Shown here: positions 50,484 to 57,653 of the stretch, in pieces | How positions within the stretch are numbered: the stretch's first letter is position 1 | Layout: the number at the start of each line of letters is the position of its first letter | NCBI GenBank assembly: GCA_020634315.1 | Contig: JACKBV010000016.1 | Location: forward strand, 1 to 64,000 | Reading direction: 5' to 3' | Origin: Ardenticatenaceae bacterium | GTDB lineage: Bacteria; Chloroflexota; Anaerolineae; Promineifilales; Promineifilaceae | DNA length: 64,000 nt | Notes under the pieces: model-generated | Seen by the model: only the letters and a program-made list of their open reading frames with translations | What the model was told of the DNA's origin: nothing | Database searches by the model: none | Program-made: the position numbers and the translations under genes

Positions 50484-51576
50484 TTATGCCGGTTGCCCAA
50501 CTTTATAGCGGAGAAAGGCTTCCATGAAGTCATCTAAACGGCCGTCTAGCACCGCCTGTGCATTCCCGACTTCATGATTCGTGCGATGGTCTTTCACCAT
50601 CTTGTACGGATGCAGCACGTAGGAGCGTATCTGATTGCCCCAACCCGCATCCACATCTTCACCTTTCAACGCATTCATTTCCGCTTCTTGCTTGCGCCGT
50701 TCGAGGTCAAACAACTGCGATTTCAAAATGCTCATCGCCACCTGCATGTTTTGCGTCAGCGAACGCTGGTTTTGGCAGGAGACGACAATGCCGGTGGGGT
50801 AATGGGTGAGACGAACGGCCGTTTCGTTTTTCTGCACGTGCTGCCCACCCGCGCCACTGGCACGGAAACGATCAATGCGTAAATCCTTCTCGTCAATCTC
50901 AACTTCGATGTCTTCGGCGACATCCGGCCACACTTCGACTTTGGCAAATGAAGTATGGCGGCGGCTGGAAGAGTCATACGGGGAGATGCGCACCAGACGA
51001 TGGACGCCGCGCTCAGATTTGAGACGGCCGTATACGTAATCGCCCTTAAACGACATCAAACAGCTCTTAATGCCCGCTTCATCGCCCGCGCTGGTGTCTA
51101 AAATTTCCACCTTAAATTGATGCGTTTCTGCCCAGCGGATAAACATACGCTGCAACATCTGCGCCCAATCCTGTGCCTCTGTGCCACCGGCGCCAGCATG
51201 AATCGCTAAAATCGCATCTTCCTGGTCATATTGACCGGCAAACAGGGCGCGAAATTCCAGATCGTTGACTTCTCGCTGCAACGCTTCGACTTCATGCGCC
51301 AGCTCGTCATACAATTCATCGTCGCCCAATTCCGCCAATTCTAGTGTATCGGATAGATGTTTGCTCAGGCTCTCCCACACAGATACCTGACCGCGTAATC
51401 GTGTCAAGTCGCGCATCACGTCTTGTGCGCGTTGTGAATCATTCCAAAAATCGGTAACGGCCGTTACCTTCTCCAATTCCTTAATCTTTGCCTGCTTGTC
51501 GGCTACGTCAAAGCCGCCTCCGTAAATGGTCTACGGTCTCTGTCAACAATTCAAGCTGTGAAATTAATTCGTCCAT
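50484..51576 (-). CDS. prfB: Peptide chain release factor 2 (programmed +1 frameshift)
   Basis: About 363 residues once the frameshift is made. The short first frame runs from ATG 51576 (22 codons) to TGA 51510-51508; the main frame continues at GAC 51509. The main part contains the G-G-Q motif (S-G-A-G-G-Q-H-V-Q-K-N) and S-P-Y-D-S-S-S-R-R-H-T-S-F with the RF2-type surroundings. RF2 reads UGA and UAA. GAGGTG precedes ATG 51576. The sequence just after the shift contains an iterated palindrome (V-T-A-V-T). Confidence 0.95.
51507..51521 (-). promoter_or_regulatory. prfB +1 programmed frameshift site
   Basis: Minus-strand order is GGAGG (51521-51517), three bases CGG, then CTT-TGA-C. A Shine-Dalgarno-like sequence three bases before CTT-TGA-C is the classical RF2 autoregulatory site: low RF2 lets the ribosome slip at CUU over UGA into the +1 frame. 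Confidence 0.95.
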
Positions 51577-51621
51577 GATTCATCACCTCGTAAAATAGAG
51601 CGTGGCAATTGGAAACGCTCC

Positions 51622-52530
51622 TTAATTTTCCTCAAACAAGCCATTCACAAATTGATCCGCATCAAACGGGGCAAAATCTTGAATCTTCTCGCCAGTGCCA
51701 ATAAAACGCACCGGCAGCCCCAACTCACGGTAAATGGCAAACACCATGCCACCCTTCGCCGTGCTGTCCAGCTTGGTCAACACCACGCCAGTCACATTCA
51801 CCGACTCCTTGAACTTCTTTGCCTGAGTCAGCGCATTTTGCCCGGTGGGCGCATCCAGCACAAGCAGCACCTCATGCGGCGCAGCGTGTACACTTTTCTT
51901 GCACACGCTGTGTACCTTTTCCAACTCTTTCATCAAGTTGTATTTGGTGTGCAGACGACCGGCCGTATCAATGATCAAAAAATCATATCCACGCGCACGG
52001 CTGGCGCGAATGCCATCATAAGCAACGGCACCAGGATCGCCATTTGGCTGCCCGGCAATGACGGGTACATCAGCCCGGTCACCCCAAACTTTTAACTGGT
52101 CAATCGCCGCGGCGCGGAAGGTATCGGCCGCCGCCAACATCACTTTCTTGCCCTTAGCCTGATAATAGTGCGCCAGCTTGCCAATGCTCGTCGTTTTGCC
52201 GGAGCCATTAACGCCAACCACCATTAACACCGTCAGCAAGCGCCGTTCTTCAAGCTCAAATACGGCTGGCTGCACCAGAATCGCACGCAGTTCCTCTTTT
52301 AAGGCATCAACCAATTGATCGGCGCGATAGAGGCCATCACGCGCCACGCGCTCACGCATGGCATCTACCAATTCCAGGGTTGTGGGAACGCCCACATCCG
52401 CCTGAATCAACAAGGCCTCCAAATCGTCCCAGGTCTCGTCAGTGATTTCACCCATGCCCAGGACACTGACAATTTGCCCAAAAACGGACTGCCGGGTGCG
52501 CTTCAGCGAATCGCGAATACTCTTAAACAA
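51622..52530 (-). CDS. ftsY: Signal recognition particle receptor FtsY
   Basis: 302 residues: NG domains only, no acidic A domain. P-loop G-V-N-G-S-G-K-T-T-S-I-G-K, D-T-F-R-A-A-A, D-T-A-G-R-L-H, T-K-L-D and G-T-G-E are present; G-Q-N-A follows an unusual L-D-A-P-T. It docks SRP-ribosome complexes at the membrane. The start is TTG 52530, seven bases after GGAG. Confidence 0.96.
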   Translation of the reverse strand: MFKSIRDSLKRTRQSVFGQIVSVLGMGEITDETWDDLEALLIQADVGVPTTLELVDAMRERVARDGLYRADQLVDALKEELRAILVQPAVFELEERRLLTVLMVVGVNGSGKTTSIGKLAHYYQAKGKKVMLAAADTFRAAAIDQLKVWGDRADVPVIAGQPNGDPGAVAYDGIRASRARGYDFLIIDTAGRLHTKYNLMKELEKVHSVCKKSVHAAPHEVLLVLDAPTGQNALTQAKKFKESVNVTGVVLTKLDSTAKGGMVFAIYRELGLPVRFIGTGEKIQDFAPFDADQFVNGLFEEN

Positions 52531-52592
52531 AACGTCTCTCCTGAATATGACGAGGTTAGGGTATTGTGTACCCGCTTAACCCCCGCCCTCTT

Positions 52593-52808
52593 TTACCGCT
52601 GCACAATTTCCCCATCGGCCGTTAACTGTTCTACGCGCAAACCCGCCTGCTCTAACTGCAAATTACAACGCTCGGCAAGCTTTTGCCCTCGCTCGAACAA
52701 GGTCAACGACGCTTCTAACGTCAGGTTGCCCGATTCCAATTGCGCCACAACGGTTTCTAATTCTTGTAAAGCTGCTTCAAAACTGAGTTCAGCAATATCT
52801 ACCGACAT
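52593..52808 (-). CDS. xseB: Exodeoxyribonuclease VII small subunit
   Basis: 71 residues. F-E-A-A-L-Q-E-L-E-T-V-V-A-Q-L-E-S-G-N-L-T-L-E-A-S-L and the F-E-R-G-Q-K-L motif are the XseB signature. It forms coiled coils around XseA. It is separated from xseA by a two-gene ABC exporter. Confidence 0.95.
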   Translation of the reverse strand: MSVDIAELSFEAALQELETVVAQLESGNLTLEASLTLFERGQKLAERCNLQLEQAGLRVEQLTADGEIVQR

Positions 52809-52829
52809 GTTTCACTCCCTTGAAAATAG

Positions 52830-52883
52830 CCTCCCGGAGGTTCGTCTTATGTGGCGAGCCTGCCATTGATAACCTCCGGGAGG
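52830..52883. repeat. Inverted repeat CCTCCSGGAGG, copy 2
   Basis: CCTCCCGGAGGTT (52830-52842) and AACCTCCGGGAGG (52871-52883) are perfect 13-bp arms around a 28-base loop. They match the arms at 10135-10190 but in the opposite order. It lies between the ABC permease and xseB; the rest of that 190-base gap shows nothing. Confidence 0.8.
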
Positions 52884-52998
52884 GTGGCTTTCATTCGTGG
52901 TGGTCGGCGACCGCCGGTGAAGTCTCCTCTCAACCTGCCAATTATAGGTCAGGTTCTCAGGCGATTCAATGAGACTAGAGAACTCCTCATATGAACGC

Positions 52999-53766
52999 CT
53001 ATACCTGCCGCCACTCCATGCGACGGCTAACAAGCCAACCAGACAGCACAGCCACACCCCCTAACACGAGCATATCCCACCCCAACTGCTCCGTTACCGG
53101 CCCCAACAAGGTCTGGCGTAAAGCCGAAGCGGCATAGGTAACTGGCGAGAAACGGCCGATCCACACCATCACTTCTGGCAGCAAACTGGGCGGAATCACC
53201 ACCGGCCCCAATCCCGTCAATGTAAAGATGAGCAGCGTCGTTATCGTTCCTGCCTCTTCCGGTGTGCGTGCGCTGGCTCCAATCAACGCGCCGAGCGCCG
53301 CCAGGGGAATCGCCACGAGGGGAATCACGGCCAGCAGCAAAGGATGCAGCGCCAGGGGCACATCTAAAATAATGTGCCCAATCCAAATGGTGAGCAATGT
53401 TGACGGCAAGGACATGATGAAAAAAGAGATGACAGTCGCCAAAACCAAAACGTAACGGTGAACCGGCAAAGTTGCAAAGTAATGCAGCGTGCCCATCGCC
53501 TTCATAAAGCTGAAATTGCTGGAAACCTTGCCCAAATTCTCAAACATTAACCCTAAGACAATGTTGCCGCTGAAGACGTAAGCCAACGCCTCTGGCCCGC
53601 TGCTGCGGGCAAATAACCCCAATGCCACCAGGCTGATGACGGGAGCCACCATGCCGGTGGTGATCATGCGCCGCCACGACCAGCGCCAATTGCTCAATTG
53701 GATCAGGGTGAGATCGACCAGTTGGGTGAGCAGAGACGGCCGTTTCCGCGCCACACTTCTTTCCAT
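52999..53766 (-). CDS. ABC-2 type exporter permease
   Basis: About 255 residues, six membrane helices. The ABC-2 layout with R-W-R-M-I-x-T, a mid-protein G-A-L-I-G-A-S-A-R-T-P-E and the late P-E-V-M-V-W-I-G-R-F-S-P-V-T-Y-A-A-S-A-L-R fits drug or glycolipid export permeases. It follows the ATPase gene within five bases, GGAGG overlapping the end of that gene. Substrate unknown. Confidence 0.88.
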   Translation of the reverse strand: MERSVARKRPSLLTQLVDLTLIQLSNWRWSWRRMITTGMVAPVISLVALGLFARSSGPEALAYVFSGNIVLGLMFENLGKVSSNFSFMKAMGTLHYFATLPVHRYVLVLATVISFFIMSLPSTLLTIWIGHIILDVPLALHPLLLAVIPLVAIPLAALGALIGASARTPEEAGTITTLLIFTLTGLGPVVIPPSLLPEVMVWIGRFSPVTYAASALRQTLLGPVTEQLGWDMLVLGGVAVLSGWLVSRRMEWRQV

Positions 53767-53769
53767 CAC

Positions 53770-54690
53770 TCACACCTCCTGCCCATTGGCAAAATGCAAA
53801 TACAAATCCTCCAACGTCGCCGAATGCAGCCGAAAATCATCAACCTGGCTCAACTCCAACAGATGCAGCGCCGCCGCCACATCCTCCTTTCCCAGATAAA
53901 CCAACCAGCGTCCGGCATCCAACTCCAGCGGCGTCAAATGGGACGGCAGCGCCGGTGGCGCGGCTGGCGAGAAAAAAAGTTCCAGGCGCAGTTGATTATC
54001 CACCTGCCGCTTCAACTCGCTCGGCTTGCCCAACGCCACCAACGATCCGGCACGCATAATACCGACGCGCTGGATGATTTTCTCCGCTTCCAGCGCATCA
54101 TGGGTGATGAAAATAATGGTCGTCCCCTGCTCACGGTTCATTTGCCGCAAAATTTGCCATACTTGCTGCCGCCGCTGCGGATCGAGGTGATTTGTCGGCT
54201 CATCCAGGATAAGGATAGGCGGTGAACCGGCCATCGCCGCGGCAATTTGCAGCAAACGCCGCTGCCCGCCGGACAATTTGCCGGGCACCCGCTCGCGCAG
54301 TGGCTCCAACTGCCACAATGCCAGCAAACGGTCACGCTCGGCAAGGGCATCGTGTCGCGTCAGCCCGCGCAAATGGGCAGTGAAATAAAATGCTTCGGCA
54401 ACGGTGAGGCTGTTAAAAGCGAGGCCATCTTGCGGCATGTAACCGACGTGCATGGGGATGAAATAGGGATCGCGCAGCGTGCGAAACGGCCGTTCCATGA
54501 GCCGAATCTCCCCCGCCGTAGGCGTCACCAAATTGACCATCTGCTTCACCAACGTACTCTTGCCAGCGCCATTGTCCCCTAACAGGCCAAAAATCTCCCC
54601 TTGCTCAATTTGCAACGTGATGTCCCGATTGGCCGCTTCCGTCTGCCCGGCATAAATCTTGGTCAGGTTCTCAATGTCGTAAATAATCAT
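53770..54690 (-). CDS. ABC transporter ATP-binding protein
   Basis: 306 residues. Walker A G-D-N-G-A-G-K-S-T, Q-loop M-P-Q-D, signature L-S-G-G-Q-R-R, Walker B I-L-I-L-D-E-P-T and H-loop I-T-H-D are intact; a C-terminal 80-residue extension follows. It pairs with the permease downstream as an export ATPase. Confidence 0.95.
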   Translation of the reverse strand: MIIYDIENLTKIYAGQTEAANRDITLQIEQGEIFGLLGDNGAGKSTLVKQMVNLVTPTAGEIRLMERPFRTLRDPYFIPMHVGYMPQDGLAFNSLTVAEAFYFTAHLRGLTRHDALAERDRLLALWQLEPLRERVPGKLSGGQRRLLQIAAAMAGSPPILILDEPTNHLDPQRRQQVWQILRQMNREQGTTIIFITHDALEAEKIIQRVGIMRAGSLVALGKPSELKRQVDNQLRLELFFSPAAPPALPSHLTPLELDAGRWLVYLGKEDVAAALHLLELSQVDDFRLHSATLEDLYLHFANGQEV

Positions 54691-54749
54691 GGCAATAATG
54701 GTAGCAAACGGCCGTTATGAAGCGCAGGCATGACTTGTACATGGCTCGT

Positions 54750-55970
54750 CTACGATTGCTGTACGGTGACAGCAAACTGGCCGTCTTGCACCTGCACGGT
54801 CAGCTCATCCCCACCTGTCACCTGGTCGGCGCGGCGCACAATACGGCCGTTTTCATCGCGCACAATGGCATACCCCCGCGCCAGCGTCGCCAATGGCCCC
54901 ACCGCCGCCAACTGCGCTTGCAGCAGCGCCAACCGATTTTGCTCCCGCTCCAATTTGCGTGTCATGGTTTGCAAGAAACGGCCGTGCAGCATATCGAGGC
55001 GCTGCCGGTGGCTGTCTAAGCGGCTGCGCGGGCTAAGATGCCCCAAATGGCGCAGCAATGTCTGCACCTCACTCCGCTTTGCCGCCAACTCATCCGTCAT
55101 CACGACCACCAACTCGTTTTGCAAGGCGGTCACTAACGGCCGTATCTCGGCAATGTCCGGCGTCGCCAACTCGGCGGCTGCCGATGGCGTTGGCGCACGC
55201 AAATCAGCCACAAAATCAGTGATCGTAAAATCAACCTCATGCCCCACGCCGCTGATAACCGGATGCTGCGCGGCGAAAACGGCCCGCACAACCCGTTCAT
55301 CGTTAAATGCCCATAAATCTTCCAGCGAGCCGCCGCCACGCGCAATGATCAGCGTATCAATGTCATCGCGCCCATCCAGCCATTGCAAAGCACGCACAAT
55401 TTGCGGCGGCGCATCGTTGCCCTGCACCAATGTTGGCGCAATCAGCACTTCCACCAGCGGCCAACGCCGTGCCAACACATTGAGAATATCGCGCAGCGCC
55501 GCCGCATCGGCTGAAGTCACAATGCCAATTTTGCGTGGGAATTGGGGAATCGGTTTCTTGTGTGTTTCGGCAAACAATCCTTCGTCGGCCAACTGCTGCT
55601 TCAAGCGCTCGAAGGCCAGCGCCAGGTCGCCACGTCCGGCTGGCTGCAAGGTGTCGGCATAAAGCTGGTAAATGCCGCCTGCTTCGTAAATGGAGATACG
55701 GCCGTGTACGATCACCGCGTCGCCATCTTGGGGCAGCAGGCGCAGCCGCTCCGCCCCCGAACGCCACATCACGCACTTCAACTGCGAATTCGCATCCTTC
55801 AGCGTAAAGTACAAATGGCCGGATCGTGCCTGCGTGAAGTTCGAGATTTCTCCCTCCACCTCCACATCCTGCAAACGAAAATCAATCGCAAACAGTTCAC
55901 GAATATAGCCGGTCAATTCACTCACCGACCAGGGTTCACTCTCAGAACTGACCCCACGCAAAAAGCTCAT
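54750..55970 (-). CDS. xseA: Exodeoxyribonuclease VII large subunit
   Basis: 406 residues. N-terminal OB fold (V-E-G-E-I-S-N-F-T, G-H-L-Y-F-T-L-K-D), then the catalytic region with I-A-R-G-G-G-S-L-E-D-L-W-A-F-N and G-H-E-V-D-F-T-I-T-D, and a long helical C-terminus. It degrades single-stranded DNA with XseB. GGAG is six bases before ATG 55970. Four palindromes encode G-R-I, G-R-F and similar. Confidence 0.96.
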   Translation of the reverse strand: MSFLRGVSSESEPWSVSELTGYIRELFAIDFRLQDVEVEGEISNFTQARSGHLYFTLKDANSQLKCVMWRSGAERLRLLPQDGDAVIVHGRISIYEAGGIYQLYADTLQPAGRGDLALAFERLKQQLADEGLFAETHKKPIPQFPRKIGIVTSADAAALRDILNVLARRWPLVEVLIAPTLVQGNDAPPQIVRALQWLDGRDDIDTLIIARGGGSLEDLWAFNDERVVRAVFAAQHPVISGVGHEVDFTITDFVADLRAPTPSAAAELATPDIAEIRPLVTALQNELVVVMTDELAAKRSEVQTLLRHLGHLSPRSRLDSHRQRLDMLHGRFLQTMTRKLEREQNRLALLQAQLAAVGPLATLARGYAIVRDENGRIVRRADQVTGGDELTVQVQDGQFAVTVQQS

Positions 55971-55988
55971 TGTTCGCTCCTCTCGCTG

Positions 55989-56444
55989 TTACTTTTCCTG
56001 CCGCGCCCGCCACTCCTCATAGGATGGCACATCTTCCCCCACCGACCAGAAAAAGAAAAACGCGCCCATTGGCCCCATAAACTTGAACCGCTTGCAGAAC
56101 TGTTTTTCGCGTGTGTAATAATCGGCGTCCAGGGTATGCAGCCAGGTACGCAGCGAACCGTGTTCGGCGATCAATTCCTGGCAGATACGGGCATTGTGGA
56201 TAGTGGCTTCGATTTTACGGCCGTTGCGCACAATCCCCTTATTCTCCACCAGTCGTTCCACATCCTGCTCCGTAAATGCAGCCACACGCTTCACGTCAAA
56301 ATGGGCAAACGCTTCCTGAAAATTAGGCCATTTGCTGCGAATGACCTGCCAGCTAAACCCGGCTTGAAACACAGCCTGCGTGATTTTCTCAAAATAACCG
56401 GCATCATTTTCCGGTACATGACGTGGGGGAATTTCGTAAGACAT
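55989..56444 (-). CDS. DNA-3-methyladenine glycosylase I-like protein
   Basis: About 151 residues, shorter than the usual 185-190. The helix-hairpin region (F-S-W-Q-V-I-R-S-K-W-P-N-F, G-I-V-R-N-G-R-K-I-E-A-T-I-H-N-A) resembles Tag, which removes 3-methyladenine. The usual N-terminal Cys/His zinc site (C-x-W/...H) is not visible, so metal binding and activity are uncertain. GGAGG places ATG 56444. Confidence 0.75.
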   Translation of the reverse strand: MSYEIPPRHVPENDAGYFEKITQAVFQAGFSWQVIRSKWPNFQEAFAHFDVKRVAAFTEQDVERLVENKGIVRNGRKIEATIHNARICQELIAEHGSLRTWLHTLDADYYTREKQFCKRFKFMGPMGAFFFFWSVGEDVPSYEEWRARQEK

Positions 56445-56604
56445 GTCAACCTCCATGCTTGTAGAACATCTGCGCTAATTGTAAAGGGCAACAGGCGGTT
56501 TGCGCAAGCAGCAGCCAAAGCTTTTACACACCAGCATTCCCGCTCACCTCCCCGCAGCGCATAAAGCCGCTGGCAGCACATTCACCACCAAGAAGATTGG
56601 CAGT

Positions 56605-56634
56605 TTGTCACCAACATCATGCCCATGATAAAAT
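56605..56634 (+). promoter_or_regulatory. Candidate promoter of rsfS
   Basis: TTGTCA (56605-56610), 18 bases, TAAAAT (56629-56634); start about 30 bases before the coding region. Confidence 0.45.
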
Positions 56635-56673
56635 TTTGTATCACGTTAATGTATTAGATTTCGGAGGTGCTAT

Positions 56674-57021
56674 CTGGAAAGTTTAGAATTGGCTCATTTG
56701 TTAGTGGAAAGTATTCTCGATAAAAAAGGTACAAATATCACTTTACTTGACATTCGTGACCAGGCGATCTTTGCTGATTATTTTCTGCTCTGCAATGGGG
56801 AGAATGATCGTCAGTTACGCGCTTTGGTTGACGGCATTGCCGAAGATGCCAAGAAAAAAGCGCAGGTATTACCCTTGGGGGTGGAAGGGGAGCCGCAGCA
56901 CGGATGGATTTTGGTTGATTTTGGGGATTTAGTGATTCACGTATTCTCCCCCATAAAACGCGGATATTACAATTTGGAAGAATTGTGGAACCGCGCCCAC
57001 ACCGTTCTACAGATGGAATAA
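56674..57021 (+). CDS. rsfS: Ribosomal silencing factor RsfS, probable CTG start
   Basis: 115 residues if read from CTG 56674. E-S-L-E-L-A-H-L-L-V-E-S at the N-terminus, D-Y-F-L-L-C-N-G-E-N-D-R-Q-L-R-A, G-W-I-L-V-D-F-G-D-L-V-I-H-V-F and Y-Y-N-L-E-E-L-W are RsfS/Iojap marks. RsfS binds L14 and blocks subunit joining in slow growth. GGAGG (56663-56667) is six bases before CTG; the first conventional start, TTG 56689, is 21 bases from it and would cut the conserved first helix. Confidence 0.9.
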   Translation: MESLELAHLLVESILDKKGTNITLLDIRDQAIFADYFLLCNGENDRQLRALVDGIAEDAKKKAQVLPLGVEGEPQHGWILVDFGDLVIHVFSPIKRGYYNLEELWNRAHTVLQME

Positions 57022-57051
57022 AAAAACCGGTTTCATGTGAAACCGGTTTTT
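57022..57051. terminator. Bidirectional terminator between rsfS and ndk
   Basis: AAAAACCGGTTTCA / TGAAACCGGTTTTT is a perfect 14-bp palindromic stem around two bases, between convergent genes. Confidence 0.9.
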
Positions 57052-57070
57052 CAATCATCAAGATACGGGC

Positions 57071-57520
57071 TTACTCGCGAATCCAACTGTCGGTTACGCG
57101 ATCCCAAGCAACCAATTCTTCTTCTTTGAAGAAGAGGCTAACTTCTTTCACGCCATTTTCCACACTGTCGGAACCATGCACCAGATTACGGCCGATTTCC
57201 ATGCCGAAATCGCCGCGAATGGTGCCAGGTGCAGCGCTGACAGGGTTTGTCGCTCCCATGGTGGCACGGGCAGCGGCAATCGCCTCTTTCCCTTCCCAAG
57301 CCATCGCGACAATTGGCCCAGAGGTGATGTAATCAACCAGTGCATCGTAAAAGGGGCGACCCTTGTGGATGCCGTAATGTTGCTCCGCCAGTTCGCGGGA
57401 CATTTGCATAAATTTCATACCGGCTAACTTCAAGCCACGACGCTCAAAACGGCTGACGATCTCGCCAATTAAACCACGTTGTACGCCATCTGGTTTCACT
57501 AAAATTAATGTACGTTCCAT
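57071..57520 (-). CDS. ndk: Nucleoside diphosphate kinase
   Basis: 149 residues from ATG 57520. T-L-I-L-V-K-P-D-G-V-Q-R-G, and the catalytic N-L-V-H-G-S-D-S (His phospho-intermediate) are intact. It balances nucleoside triphosphates. GGAG precedes the chosen ATG; an in-frame reading from 57568 runs into a terminator and is rejected. Confidence 0.97.
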   Translation of the reverse strand: MERTLILVKPDGVQRGLIGEIVSRFERRGLKLAGMKFMQMSRELAEQHYGIHKGRPFYDALVDYITSGPIVAMAWEGKEAIAAARATMGATNPVSAAPGTIRGDFGMEIGRNLVHGSDSVENGVKEVSLFFKEEELVAWDRVTDSWIRE

Positions 57521-57547
57521 TTTTTCACTCCGCTGAAAAGATTTAGG

Positions 57548-57587
57548 CAAAGAAAAAGGCAGCGGCAATGTTTGCCTTCCGCTGCCT
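57548..57587 (-). terminator. Terminator after the acidic repeat protein gene
   Basis: AGGCAGCGG / CCGCTGCCT with a 13-base loop is followed on the minus strand by TTTTTCTTT, about 65 bases after the stop codon at 57654. Confidence 0.87.
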
Positions 57588-57653
57588 CGTTCGCTTTTTA
57601 ATTACCGTTTGACTGCCAAATGATAAACGATTGTGGCAGTTTTGCAACTGTGC

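Noticed and set aside
52812..53057. Small minus-strand frame between ABC permease and xseB
   Set aside because: Overlaps the permease, includes the inverted repeat, and shows no protein-like pattern.
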